Positions 51,617-60,690 of a stretch of DNA of 64,000 bases are shown piece after piece. The number at the start of each line of letters is the position of its first letter. Positions within the stretch are counted from its first letter, which is position 1. Location: the IMG/VR virus record IMGVR_UViG_3300020220_000008, positions 87,973 to 151,972 of that record; one strand, written 5' to 3'. A program made the translations under genes and the position numbers. Source of the DNA: a virus. The notes under the pieces were generated by a model. It saw only the letters and a list, made by a program, of their open reading frames with translations. It made no database searches and was not told where the DNA came from.

Positions 51617-52359
51617 TAGTAGTAAATGAAACTGAAATTATAAACAAAAAGAAAAAGAAAGGTAGAAAACCAAAAGTTAATAATTATTTTGATGAAAGAG
51701 AGGAGACGGCAGTTAGAAATTTTTTAGTCGCCGAAACTTACGATGAAAAAAACAAAATTTATAACGATTATTTAAGAGTACCTTTAGACAAAATGATATC
51801 TTCAATTATTAGAAGATATAAATTGTATAGGAAGGATATGAACTACGAAGAAATACACGTAGATACACATTCTTTTTTGATGACTAAAATTGAAAAATTT
51901 AAACCTTCAAAAGAAAAAAAGGCATATTCTTATTTCGGAACTATTTGTAAAAACTATTTGATGGGACAAATAATGAAAGATCAAAAAGAAACAAATAGAA
52001 AAATATCATACGAGGATATTTCTAGTGATTTATCAAACAAAAGTGAAATGTCTTATTCAATTGATAATTATGACTTGAGTTCAGAAACTATCATTAAAAA
52101 GTTTTTAGAAAAATTAAAGAATAATTTGGAAAATCAAGAAATCAATGAACAAGAATATAAATTAGGTTCAGCAATTTACGATCTATTTGAAAATTACAAT
52201 CAAATTTTTCATGACACCTCAAACAATAAATTTAATAAAAATTTAATTCTTTTTGAACTCAGAGAAATGACAAATCTTTCTACTAAAGAAATCAGAACTT
52301 TGATTAAAAAATATAAAAAATTGTATTATGATTTAATCCAAGAATTACTTAAAGATTAA
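51613..52359 (+). CDS. Late-transcription sigma factor, T4 gp55-like
   Basis: A 248-residue protein with a basic N-terminus (NKKKKKGRKPKVN) and the region-2-like block SYFGTICKNYLMGQIMKDQK, which is highly typical of gp55-type sigma factors. A C-terminal helical segment (SAIYDLFENYNQ...LSTKEIRTLIKKYKKLYYDL) may form a region-4-like end. TTG at 51613 is the only reasonable start; no ATG follows before about residue 60. It may recognise the TATTTATA motifs, comparable with T4 gp55 and TATAAATA. Confidence 0.82.
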   Translation: MIVVNETEIINKKKKKGRKPKVNNYFDEREETAVRNFLVAETYDEKNKIYNDYLRVPLDKMISSIIRRYKLYRKDMNYEEIHVDTHSFLMTKIEKFKPSKEKKAYSYFGTICKNYLMGQIMKDQKETNRKISYEDISSDLSNKSEMSYSIDNYDLSSETIIKKFLEKLKNNLENQEINEQEYKLGSAIYDLFENYNQIFHDTSNNKFNKNLILFELREMTNLSTKEIRTLIKKYKKLYYDLIQELLKD

Positions 52360-52367
52360 TATTTATT
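52360..52367 (+). promoter_or_regulatory. TATTTATT motif, candidate late promoter element
   Basis: TATTTATT ends 3 nt before the ATG at 52371, just after the sigma factor stop. Confidence 0.38.
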
Positions 52368-52370
52368 ATT

Positions 52371-52742
52371 ATGCCCCGACCAACAAAAAAAGAAATTAAT
52401 TTATCAAAAGAATCAATGTTGTCTTTGATGCAAGAAATTTATAACGAACTTGTAGAACAAAGAAGTACTGCGATTAGAATACAAAACAAAATGTTAACAA
52501 TGATGAAAGAACCTGAAGATATGACTGTGATAGGTCCTGTGATTGAAAAACAACAAAAAATCATAAATGATTGTGTTGAGAAAAAACTAACTTTGTCAAA
52601 ATTACAAGCGCAAATGTGGCAAAAATCCACAGACAAAGAAGAAGATTTTACTCTGTCAGATATAGACATGAATGATCTTGCAATCCAAAGTTTATTACAA
52701 AAAGATATCAATACGGACTCAAATTATAAAATGAAAAAATAA
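52371..52742 (+). CDS. Small helical hypothetical protein
   Basis: A 123-residue, mainly helical protein: INLSKESMLSLMQEIYNELV, a long coiled-coil-like middle and a polar end. It heads the structural operon after the sigma factor. Size and helix content would suit a small terminase or scaffold partner, but nothing specific is recognised. Confidence 0.5.
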   Translation: MPRPTKKEINLSKESMLSLMQEIYNELVEQRSTAIRIQNKMLTMMKEPEDMTVIGPVIEKQQKIINDCVEKKLTLSKLQAQMWQKSTDKEEDFTLSDIDMNDLAIQSLLQKDINTDSNYKMKK

Positions 52743-52748
52743 TGTTTT

Positions 52749-54668
52749 ATGGCAGTAGATATAAATGAAGAGTTAAAAAAGGCTGAAAATAAATCAGGCG
52801 TATATAAAAAATACAAAGAGTATAAAAAAGGGTATGAAGACCTAAAAAAAAAGGTTGGAAGTTCACAGGAAACTAGTAACAATTTTTTGAAAAAACCTTT
52901 GAATGATTTCACGGCTTGGAAAAAAAAACATGAAGCTAATGCTAAAACTTTTTTGGATGAACTAATAAAACAATTGAAACAACTCAAAGGTTCTGGTGTT
53001 GAATCAGATAAGTTGATCAAAAGAATATTTATCAATTCTTTAAAAAAAATCAAACCTCAGATAAAAAATCTCATTATCGATGAAGCGATCAAAGCATTAG
53101 GATGTAGTAACATAACTTTAACGATACCATCAACATACTACGTACCTGTTAAGTCTGTAGATTTATTTGGATCTTTTGAATTACCGCCGACCGACAAAAT
53201 TGGAAAATTTTTCTATGAACAAAATGAAATTTCATACAACGAATATCCATTTTCGATGAATAGAGAACTATATAATAGAATTCAAAATCTAAATCAACCA
53301 TATTCTGCTGTTGCGAACAACAACTATTTAGGTCTATCTCAACAAGGTATTTTTGATATAACCTATGTTGAAAGCTACGTTGATCCCATATCTCTACAAC
53401 CAATACAAGGTAGTTTTTTTAAAGTGGATATAAGTACAAGATTAGGAGTACCGGCCGTTGATAAATTGTTGTCAGATTATTACGAATCAATTGACATTTT
53501 AGATTATAAACAATTTTTTACAAATTTAGTAGATTATGTTACAGGAGTAATTTCTTTCGGAAGAGGTGACGGAAATTTAAAACTTAGTTCTATACAAAAA
53601 GTTTTAATTATTATGCAAAGAATATTAGGATTATGTTCTGATTCAAATAAAGAAATTAATGTCGGATCGTCTTCTAAAATATCTGAGGTTGATAATGTTG
53701 ACGAATCTTTTTATGAATTTAACAACATTGACCTTAGAATTATAGAACAAAATATTTCTGATATAAAATTAGGTGTAATCGAATACGAAGAGTGTGATAA
53801 AATTAAATTTCCTCTTAACCTTGAGGCGGTTTTGACCGCCTTAGATGAATTAACTTTCAACGAAGATACCACAGACGTAAATGAAATAGAGGCAGCCTCA
53901 GGTATTATTTATCCCGCTACAGATGACACTTTTAAACTTTCTTTAGATGCAGGATTTTTTCAACAATTTATTAAAGCGTTAGTTAATTCTGTGTTATCGC
54001 CAAAGAATGTTTTACCTATTATGACAGTTGCCGCAATGTTTAATCAACCTATTTATAAAGAAATTTCTAATATTGAGGACTTTCAAAAAAAATTCAGAAC
54101 ATTTTTTAACGAATTCATGACTAAGATTACGGCAATTTTTACCAAAGAAGTTTTCAATGAACTTAAAAAAGAAATAAAAGCATTAGTGAAGTTGTTATTG
54201 GAAGACATAGGTACAGAGAAATCAAATAAAAAATATCGAATGATATTAGCAATTGCCGCTGTTATACCAGGACTATTAGTAATTGCAAAAGATTTCAGAG
54301 AATGTAGAAGTGTTTTAGATGAATTGTTACAATTGTTGAATATAGGTATAAAAAAAGGATTGGATGCTATAGCTGCCAAGGGTGGTGATTTACCACTTCC
54401 TTTATTATTGTCGGCAAAAATTTTGGATGGATATTCACCAACAAGAGCATTTCTAAACGTTATAGAAAATTTAGAAGAAATAGGAGTTCCTACTGGACCT
54501 ATGCCAGATGGTAGCCCAAACGAATTTTTAGCGTCAATCAAAGCAATTATTGATGGAAACGCTAAAGAAATCGAAGAAAACAGTAAAGTAGCAATCGGTA
54601 TTGGACCATTAACCATAACACCAGCAGGTGTTACCACACCATCAGATGCATATGGAAAGTTTTTTTAA
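52749..54668 (+). CDS. Large virion protein, probably baseplate or tail
   Basis: A 639-residue protein with a helical, Lys-rich N-terminal 110 residues, a mixed central part (TIPSTYYVPVKSVDLFGSFE, GIFDITYVESYVDP), a helical, hydrophobic C-terminal half (LAIAAVIPGLLVIA, about residues 499-512) and a Gly/Pro-rich end (VGIGPLTITPAG-like). The hydrophobic stretch is short and within a helical bundle. Immediately upstream of the OB-fold baseplate gene, so a baseplate hub, wedge or tape-related role is plausible; not identified. Confidence 0.55.
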   Translation: MAVDINEELKKAENKSGVYKKYKEYKKGYEDLKKKVGSSQETSNNFLKKPLNDFTAWKKKHEANAKTFLDELIKQLKQLKGSGVESDKLIKRIFINSLKKIKPQIKNLIIDEAIKALGCSNITLTIPSTYYVPVKSVDLFGSFELPPTDKIGKFFYEQNEISYNEYPFSMNRELYNRIQNLNQPYSAVANNNYLGLSQQGIFDITYVESYVDPISLQPIQGSFFKVDISTRLGVPAVDKLLSDYYESIDILDYKQFFTNLVDYVTGVISFGRGDGNLKLSSIQKVLIIMQRILGLCSDSNKEINVGSSSKISEVDNVDESFYEFNNIDLRIIEQNISDIKLGVIEYEECDKIKFPLNLEAVLTALDELTFNEDTTDVNEIEAASGIIYPATDDTFKLSLDAGFFQQFIKALVNSVLSPKNVLPIMTVAAMFNQPIYKEISNIEDFQKKFRTFFNEFMTKITAIFTKEVFNELKKEIKALVKLLLEDIGTEKSNKKYRMILAIAAVIPGLLVIAKDFRECRSVLDELLQLLNIGIKKGLDAIAAKGGDLPLPLLLSAKILDGYSPTRAFLNVIENLEEIGVPTGPMPDGSPNEFLASIKAIIDGNAKEIEENSKVAIGIGPLTITPAGVTTPSDAYGKFF

Positions 54669-54888
54669 TATTGAAGATAAAAGAATAAAGGCAAATGAAG
54701 TTCTTAAAATTATTAAAGAGCATAAAGACAGATCGAACAGAGATTTGCAAATTGCCATGGAATTTATAAGTGAGGATCACAAAGTCACCAAAGAATCTAT
54801 AATTAAGTTAACACACCATTTGGACGCTTTGGAAAACACTTATAATGTTATACATAAAGAATATACAGAAAGAACAAAGGTCATATGA
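54652..54888 (+). CDS. Small coiled-coil-like protein
   Basis: A 78-residue helical protein (ESFFNIEDKRIKANEVLKII). ATG at 54652 is preferred to the GTG at 54628; it overlaps the 639-residue gene by 17 nt and the next gene by 4 nt (ATGA). Tight coupling between two baseplate genes suggests a structural partner or chaperone. Confidence 0.55.
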   Translation: MESFFNIEDKRIKANEVLKIIKEHKDRSNRDLQIAMEFISEDHKVTKESIIKLTHHLDALENTYNVIHKEYTERTKVI

Positions 54889-56438
54889 TAGACGATAAAA
54901 GAATGATTTTCCAAGGTTATGTAATAAATAACCAAGATCCTTTAATGTTAGGTCGTATAAGAGCCTTACCAATCGATCAAGTTGAGTCCGATATTTTACC
55001 CATAGATTTCAATCCTGAAAAAGATATTTGGACTGAAAAAGATCCTCTAATTTTTCTTCCTTTACTACCTTATTATATAAGTCAAATTCCAAAAATTGAT
55101 GAGTATATTCACATTTTTTATCACAACACAGAAATGGTTGTTGACAATTCTAAATTTTATATTCAAGGACCTATTACTAGACCCCAAAATAACTTTTTTG
55201 AATCTTGGCATAATTCAGAATCAATGTTAGCTAGTGGAGTTTTTTTAAAAAAAGCAAATAACATCAAAGACCCGTTAAGTTTTGAAATCAAAGCTGAAGC
55301 AAAAGGGATTTATCCTGAACCAGGAGATAATGCTTTACTTGGAAGAGGGACCTCTGATGTTATTGTTAAACAAGAAGAAGTGTTAATTAGAGCAGGAAAA
55401 AATATACCAACACAAACTGCAGGATTTAATTTACCAACACCTAGACTTAATCGAGCATTTGTCCAACTTTCAAACTTCGAACTCGAAAGAGGTGAAAGAC
55501 CTCCCAAAAAAGTTACTGAATTAATTAATAAAGCTTTGGCGGTCAAAAAATTAATCGAGTGGGAAATTACAAATGAAAACAGTATTACAGGTCTAACACA
55601 AAATAATTCAGTAACAGGTGTGACATATTATGATGGTAATATTAAATTATATTCTTTACTACCTAAATCAAAGGTAACAACAATTGATATTCACATGAAC
55701 ACACCTTTAGATGATTCTAAAGCGGGGCCAGAGTATGAATTGTTTTTTACTGGTCAAACTTTAGAGGAAGGTGTAAAAATTATCAATCAATTTATTTCGG
55801 GGGTAAATAATGGAAAAATCAATGTTCAAAATTATGAACAATATCCTTTCGATAGTAGTTTACAGATTTCAAGACAATTTCCCTTTTATTTTAGACCTTC
55901 AAAAAATAACGTTGATAAGCTTAGTTCGACAGGATCAACTGACTTTAACATGGTGAATAATTTTTTTACACAAATAAAATTGCTACCATCAAATAAAGAA
56001 TATGGAAGTGTTTTAGTTTGGACAAAAAATATTGTGGGCCAACAACTTACAGTTCAAACAAATACACTTGATCAAAATGTTTACACATCAAATCCAATAT
56101 CCTTCGGAACAATGGTCGCAGACACACTATATCTTCTTTCCCATAAAACAGATATCCCTTCCAAAAGAAAAATTGTTTTAGAACCGAAAAAAACTTTATA
56201 TGGTATTCCACAACCTTTCTTCAACGAAATTATAAGTAAAAACACAGATCCTATGGTAAGAGGAAATGAACTTATGAAATTATTAACTCTTATTGTTGAT
56301 TTTTTAGAGTCACATGTTCATAACATAAATAAAGCGCCAATACCAGTTGCTGTCGATGGAACAAAGATAGAAGAAATAAGAAATATTTTGCAAAATTCTA
56401 GTAACACAATATTAAATCAAAGAATACGACTTAATTGA
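54885..56438 (+). CDS. Baseplate protein with gp5/gpV-type OB fold
   Basis: A 517-residue protein. FQGYVINNQDPLMLGRIRAL (residues about 9-28) is the standard start of the OB domain of baseplate hub/spike proteins. The rest is beta-rich; no lysozyme domain like that of T4 gp5 is visible. A helical C-terminal region (LMKLLTLIVDFLESHVHNIN) may contact the hub. It belongs to the cell-puncturing or hub part of the contractile tail. Confidence 0.68.
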   Translation: MIDDKRMIFQGYVINNQDPLMLGRIRALPIDQVESDILPIDFNPEKDIWTEKDPLIFLPLLPYYISQIPKIDEYIHIFYHNTEMVVDNSKFYIQGPITRPQNNFFESWHNSESMLASGVFLKKANNIKDPLSFEIKAEAKGIYPEPGDNALLGRGTSDVIVKQEEVLIRAGKNIPTQTAGFNLPTPRLNRAFVQLSNFELERGERPPKKVTELINKALAVKKLIEWEITNENSITGLTQNNSVTGVTYYDGNIKLYSLLPKSKVTTIDIHMNTPLDDSKAGPEYELFFTGQTLEEGVKIINQFISGVNNGKINVQNYEQYPFDSSLQISRQFPFYFRPSKNNVDKLSSTGSTDFNMVNNFFTQIKLLPSNKEYGSVLVWTKNIVGQQLTVQTNTLDQNVYTSNPISFGTMVADTLYLLSHKTDIPSKRKIVLEPKKTLYGIPQPFFNEIISKNTDPMVRGNELMKLLTLIVDFLESHVHNINKAPIPVAVDGTKIEEIRNILQNSSNTILNQRIRLN

Positions 56439-56446
56439 TATTTATT
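56439..56446 (+). promoter_or_regulatory. TATTTATT motif, candidate late promoter element
   Basis: TATTTATT ends 12 nt before the ATG at 56459 and overlaps the region after the baseplate stop. Confidence 0.42.
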
Positions 56447-56458
56447 ATAAAAAGATAA

Positions 56459-57925
56459 ATGTCAATTAATAACTCTTATTTTAGTAGAAATAATACAATA
56501 GTATTCAACAGTTATGTAAATACAGGTAGGAACCCTGTTACGCAACTTTATTATGGGGATGGTGGTTTAGTAAATCCAATAGGGTATTCAAGGTTTATTT
56601 TTGATTTAGATTTGGAGCTATTGAGAGAAAAGTTATTCACAGGTGTAATCTCCACAGGTTGTACAAACAACATGAGACACATTTTAAAAATGACAAATAC
56701 TTCATCATTCGATAATGAACTTTTGAATACGTCTATGCCTGATGGGAGTTTGAGAGCGACTTCTTTTGATTTGATCCTTTTTAGAATACCACCGAAAGAT
56801 TTTGATCAAACAAGACCACAATATTGGGATGAAGGTGTTGGTTATGATTTTTATGATGTACCAAATCAAATGATACCAAACAAATATTATTCCAACAGAC
56901 CATCGAATTGGTATCAAACAACAACAATAGAAAATTGGGAACAATCTGGAGTTTATGACAACATGAATATTGGACCTATACCCTTTTCTTCGTTGACAAT
57001 TGTAGATATACAACATTTTGAATTCGGTAATGAAGACATCGAATTTGATATGACACAAGAAATCAATGATTTATTAAACGGAGACTACATAAATCCTACA
57101 GGTTGGGGAATCGCATATCTTCCAGATGTTGAAAATCTTGTAGGGACAAGTGGAATTTATTCTGTAGGTTTTTTTACAAGACATACCCAAACTTTTTATG
57201 AACCCTATTTACAAACAACTTATGATGATTTAATTGAAGATGATAGAAATAACTTCACATTGGGAACTGCCAATAAATTATACCTATACATTTACGAAGA
57301 TGGGGATTTCAAAAATTTAGATCAAACACCATTAGTAACCATTTCCGATTCATCGGGAACTGCAATACCTGGTTTAATAAACTTAATTTCCTGTTTGAAA
57401 ACAAAAGGAGTTTATGAAGTTGAAATTCCGCCGCTAATTGGTTACAAAACACCTTGTTTATTTACGGACACATGGTCATATATAAAACTTAATGGATTTT
57501 CATTACCCAATCAAATTAATGAATTTACTGTATATCCGTTGAAAAAATCAATCCAAATTGGAACGTCAACAAATGATCCTTCTCAATATGGATTTAGTTA
57601 TTACGGATTAAAACAAAATGAAAAAATCTTAAATACAGATGTTAGAAAAGTTGGGGTTATAATAAAACAGGCCTATACAACAAATAAACAACTTCCCAAC
57701 GTAGATGGTCAATATAGAGTGTATGTTAGAGAAGGTCAAACTGAAGTTATTGTTCAAGATTGGACTTCATTGAATAGAACACCAAATGAGTATTATTTCA
57801 TTTTTGATACAAGAGATAAAATACCAAATATGTATTTTGTTGATATCAAGGTAACGACCTCAGGTCAAGTAAATGTTTATAAACAACAAATTAATTTTCA
57901 AATCGTAAACGAGAAAACAGAATAA
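56459..57925 (+). CDS. Virion structural protein, baseplate or tail region
   Basis: A 488-residue, beta-rich, aromatic-rich protein (SYFSRNNTIVFNSYVNTGRN opening; YRVYVREGQTEVIVQDWTSL near the C-terminus). No membrane segments or catalytic motifs are seen. The composition and its own TATTTATT motif mark it as a late virion gene; the last 120 residues look like an Ig-like or fibronectin-like domain. Confidence 0.55.
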   Translation: MSINNSYFSRNNTIVFNSYVNTGRNPVTQLYYGDGGLVNPIGYSRFIFDLDLELLREKLFTGVISTGCTNNMRHILKMTNTSSFDNELLNTSMPDGSLRATSFDLILFRIPPKDFDQTRPQYWDEGVGYDFYDVPNQMIPNKYYSNRPSNWYQTTTIENWEQSGVYDNMNIGPIPFSSLTIVDIQHFEFGNEDIEFDMTQEINDLLNGDYINPTGWGIAYLPDVENLVGTSGIYSVGFFTRHTQTFYEPYLQTTYDDLIEDDRNNFTLGTANKLYLYIYEDGDFKNLDQTPLVTISDSSGTAIPGLINLISCLKTKGVYEVEIPPLIGYKTPCLFTDTWSYIKLNGFSLPNQINEFTVYPLKKSIQIGTSTNDPSQYGFSYYGLKQNEKILNTDVRKVGVIIKQAYTTNKQLPNVDGQYRVYVREGQTEVIVQDWTSLNRTPNEYYFIFDTRDKIPNMYFVDIKVTTSGQVNVYKQQINFQIVNEKTE

Positions 57926-57930
57926 TTAGA

Positions 57931-57938
57931 TATTTATA
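57931..57938 (+). promoter_or_regulatory. TATTTATA motif, candidate late promoter element
   Basis: Exact TATTTATA, 12 nt before the ATG at 57951. Confidence 0.45.
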
Positions 57939-57950
57939 AAAAAAAATATT

Positions 57951-58340
57951 ATGCCATTTCAAAATTTTGAGTTATGTGATCAATCGGGAGTTTTTGTTCA
58001 AGTCGACGATAATGATGCAACTTTAGTTACAGGTGACACGTATTCCGTAATAGATGGTTCTACAGGTGCAATATATTGTGCCACTTTTGTTGGGGGTGCT
58101 CCATCGGGACCTGAATATACTTTAGGAACTTTATTTGATTCTTGTATTTCTTGTAATTCTAGTATTCCATTTTCCGCAGGAACAGAATACAAAGGTTGTG
58201 TTATCTGTTGTCCATGTGGAACAGGAACAACCGTAAATGAAGTAACATTACCACACCCAGAATGGACAGGGTTATATGGAAATCCAATTACACAGTTAGA
58301 TGCAGTTCAATTAGGAGGACAAAACGGATTATACATGTGA
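57951..58340 (+). CDS. Small Cys-rich virion protein
   Basis: A 129-residue protein (PFQNFELCDQSGVFVQVDD) with eight Cys, including SCISCNSS and CVICCPCG. Similar Cys clusters occur in the large protein at 26414 and the capsid insertion at 60741. Probably a secreted-like, beta-rich virion part; disulphides or metal binding are possible. Confidence 0.5.
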   Translation: MPFQNFELCDQSGVFVQVDDNDATLVTGDTYSVIDGSTGAIYCATFVGGAPSGPEYTLGTLFDSCISCNSSIPFSAGTEYKGCVICCPCGTGTTVNEVTLPHPEWTGLYGNPITQLDAVQLGGQNGLYM

Positions 58341-58345
58341 AGATT

Positions 58346-58804
58346 ATGAAAAATTTAAATTATATTATTAGAAAAGTTTTATTAGAAACACACGACGAAC
58401 AACATTCCTCGAGATATATGTTTTTTTCCAATTTGGAACAAATGAGAAGACAATGTGATCTATTATTAGATTTGGATCAAAACATGATTGACGAAATTTT
58501 AGAAAACGGTCATGATTGGGCTCAAGATCACGTCAGTGAAGCAAAAAACAACATGGATCAAGTTTTTGATTTTTTGATGAATCAGACCAATTCAGAACAC
58601 CATGAAGACAATATGTATGACGATATGATGATGGAAGGTAGGAAAAAAACTGGAACAAAATTATGTGCTAGAGGTATTGCATCTGCCAAAGCAAAATACG
58701 ACGTATATCCAAGCGCATATTCAAATGGTCACGCTGTCCAAGTCTGTAAAGGGAAAATTAAAGGACTTGACGGAAAAAGAAGGTGTTCAGGAGCGTTTTG
58801 TTAA
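58346..58804 (+). CDS. Probable capsid-internal protein with targeting peptide
   Basis: A 152-residue protein; ATG at 58346 is preferred to the start at 58262 because it gives KNLNYIIRKVLLE, nearly the same as the N-terminus of the gene at 58966. The peptide ends with an (I/L)-X-E site (LLE, then THDEQ), as in T4 capsid-targeting sequences. The C-terminus has AKAKYDVYPSAYSNGHAVQV followed by CKGKI, a motif common in phage virion proteins (DUF5872-like). The middle is acidic and Met-rich. Co-packaging and cleavage are inference. Confidence 0.6.
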   Translation: MKNLNYIIRKVLLETHDEQHSSRYMFFSNLEQMRRQCDLLLDLDQNMIDEILENGHDWAQDHVSEAKNNMDQVFDFLMNQTNSEHHEDNMYDDMMMEGRKKTGTKLCARGIASAKAKYDVYPSAYSNGHAVQVCKGKIKGLDGKRRCSGAFC

Positions 58805-58806
58805 TG

Positions 58807-58835
58807 AACTAATCCTAATTAGTTTTATTTTATAT
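58807..58835 (+). terminator. Weak AT-rich hairpin, possible terminator
   Basis: AACTAAT, loop CCTA, ATTAGTT and then TTATTTTAT, directly after the stop at 58804. The stem has only A/T and one G/C pair, so strength is doubtful. The rest of 58836-58965 has no visible gene. Confidence 0.45.
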
Positions 58836-58965
58836 TCATTTCGATATTTGTAGAACAAACATAAACTACAAATAAATGAAAAAAGAAGAAACAAAAGTGA
58901 AATCGAAGTAAAAACAATATAAAAAATTCTTTGGATTATATTTTAAAAAAAAAATTAATTCTAAT

Positions 58966-59733
58966 CTAAGAAGATTTAAGTTTTTGAATAATTGACAGTA
59001 CCGTGGTATCTTCTTTTATATTCTTTTTTGGTTTATAAGAAGTCATCACAGGTTTTTGTCCTTTACCTTGTTGTGGATCTTTTTTTTCGGCTCTTCTTTT
59101 TTGAGCACAAGCACTCCTTTTTTGTGAGTCAGACATTTTACCAGCAACTCCCGCAGCTCTACACTTAGGATAAGAACCCTTAGAAGTATCACTTCGTCCA
59201 CAGGGAGGATGCTTACCGTCGACTTTACGACAAATATCTACCCAAGGACCACTTGGTTGAGAAGATCCTTTGGGTTTCTTCTTTTTACCAAACCATACGG
59301 CCAAATCTTCGTTTATTAAACCTTTGTCTGAAACTTCCACCCACTCATTAAAAGGGACCTTTTCTATAAATGGCGCCAATTTCCTATTATGATCAGGACT
59401 TTTACCATCATACATAAATTGATTCACAGGGTTTCCATCTTGATCTGAAAAGGTTGAGTAAGGGTGGGATTTGATGTAATTCTGTATTTTTGAAGCGACT
59501 TTTTCCAACTCTATAATTTGATCTTTTTTTAGGTCAAACTTGTGGTCATAACTATCATATTGGACAAGTGGGCTTTTGAAATTAGATACAGACTTGTCAA
59601 ATGGTCCCAAACTCGATTTTTTCCATGGTCTAAGACCTGGTTGCACGGGAGGTATATAACTTCCCCGACTTCCCGTAGCGTCACTCGTCGCCTCTCTAAT
59701 TACCTTAGATATAATTTTATTTAGATTTTTCAT
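58966..59733 (-). CDS. Probable capsid-internal protein (DUF6321-like C-terminal block)
   Basis: A 255-residue basic protein. It opens KNLNKIISKVIREATSD. The segment IRE then ATSD repeats the probable cleavage site of the major capsid protein (INE then ATSD), and the opening matches the 58346 gene. The C-terminal half has GPWVDICRKVDGKHPPCGRS and KGSYPKCRAAGVAGKMSDSQ, characteristic of phage DUF6321-like proteins, then Lys/Arg-rich tails that could bind DNA. Strongly suggests an internal head protein matured by the prohead protease. TATTTATA lies 11 nt before the ATG. Confidence 0.65.
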   Translation of the reverse strand: MKNLNKIISKVIREATSDATGSRGSYIPPVQPGLRPWKKSSLGPFDKSVSNFKSPLVQYDSYDHKFDLKKDQIIELEKVASKIQNYIKSHPYSTFSDQDGNPVNQFMYDGKSPDHNRKLAPFIEKVPFNEWVEVSDKGLINEDLAVWFGKKKKPKGSSQPSGPWVDICRKVDGKHPPCGRSDTSKGSYPKCRAAGVAGKMSDSQKRSACAQKRRAEKKDPQQGKGQKPVMTSYKPKKNIKEDTTVLSIIQKLKSS

Positions 59734-59744
59734 TGAATAACATT

Positions 59745-59752
59745 TATAAATA
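59745..59752 (-). promoter_or_regulatory. TATTTATA motif in a divergent, palindromic context
   Basis: Minus-strand TATTTATA, 11 nt before the ATG at 59733. It is part of ATTTATAAAT, so it may also serve the plus-strand gene at 59769. Confidence 0.42.
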
Positions 59753-59768
59753 TCTTATAATTATAAAT

Positions 59769-59981
59769 ATGAATGAAGAAAAAGAAATTTATGGTAACCT
59801 TTTTGGGTCAATAGAACTTTTGAGTGAGGAACATTTAGAGGCAATTTTAGTGTCTATGGATAAGGATTTAGCAAATTATTATATAATTGAATCTGTTAAA
59901 TTGGCCTACAGGAAAGGGGTTTATACAATTGGTGAAACAGAAGTTATTTCTAAAGCAATTAGAACTATGTTAAGACAATAA
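59769..59981 (+). CDS. Small hypothetical protein
   Basis: A 70-residue helical, acidic protein (NEEKEIYGNLFGSIELLSEE; ESVKLAYRKGVYTIGETE). The start at 59769 is chosen over the longer frame from 59733, which would overlap the divergent start. Its last 12 bases overlap the HNH gene's end on the opposite strand. Function unknown. Confidence 0.5.
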   Translation: MNEEKEIYGNLFGSIELLSEEHLEAILVSMDKDLANYYIIESVKLAYRKGVYTIGETEVISKAIRTMLRQ

Positions 59982-60653
59982 TTTATTTGATTTTTTAATA
60001 TTGTCAACACCCCACATAGGTTGTAAATTACCTAATGACCAACAATTCATAAACGCTTCATCGCCTATTTCTAAAATCATAAACGATGAAATGGGTTTAA
60101 CGTGGTCAACGTGCCATTCACCGTAGTTATCCCACGACATATTTTCACTGAATCTATCTTCCAAATGAGATATAAGTTGCTCGGGAGTATATTTTAGAAT
60201 GTCAAAATAATGTCCGTTTTTATTTATGTCGTTTTCTTTAAGAACTTGATAAATAGCAGTTCTGAAATTGTTTATTAATTTATAGAGGGGGTCTCTTGAT
60301 TTACGATTTCTTTCGTAATTTCTTTTATTTTCCCTATGTCTTTCAATATTTTTTTTTCTCCATTTTTGATGATACTCATTAAGATGTTCTCTATTTTTTT
60401 CAGACCATTTTTTGTAATAAATTAATTTCTTTTCTTTGTGTTTTTGGTAGTTTCTTTTATCAGATGCACTTTTACCCCCTTTATATTTTCTTCCAGATGA
60501 CCCAATCTTAACATTATTTTCTTTTAAAATTCTTAACACTATATGTTTTTTTATATCTAATTTTTCAGATATAGAAGGACTACCCAAATATTCTTCATTA
60601 TAAAGTCTTATAATTTCACATTCTAAATCCTTATCAATAATTATTTTTTTCAT
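59970..60653 (-). CDS. Free-standing HNH homing-type endonuclease
   Basis: A 227-residue protein. An N-terminal helix-turn-helix-like region (LYNEEYLGSPSISEKLDIKK) is followed by a basic, helical DNA-binding linker and an HNH core WHVDHVKPISSF, with NCWSLGNLQPMWGVDNIKK completing the family pattern. Such genes insert next to conserved phage genes; this one sits just after the major capsid gene, separated by a terminator, with its own TATTTATA element. Confidence 0.85.
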   Translation of the reverse strand: MKKIIIDKDLECEIIRLYNEEYLGSPSISEKLDIKKHIVLRILKENNVKIGSSGRKYKGGKSASDKRNYQKHKEKKLIYYKKWSEKNREHLNEYHQKWRKKNIERHRENKRNYERNRKSRDPLYKLINNFRTAIYQVLKENDINKNGHYFDILKYTPEQLISHLEDRFSENMSWDNYGEWHVDHVKPISSFMILEIGDEAFMNCWSLGNLQPMWGVDNIKKSNKLLS

Positions 60654-60657
60654 ATAA

Positions 60658-60665
60658 TATAAATA
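60658..60665 (-). promoter_or_regulatory. TATTTATA motif before the HNH gene
   Basis: Minus-strand TATTTATA, 4 nt before the ATG at 60653. Confidence 0.38.
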
Positions 60666-60690
60666 TAACGTAGAACCTATTATTATAAAT

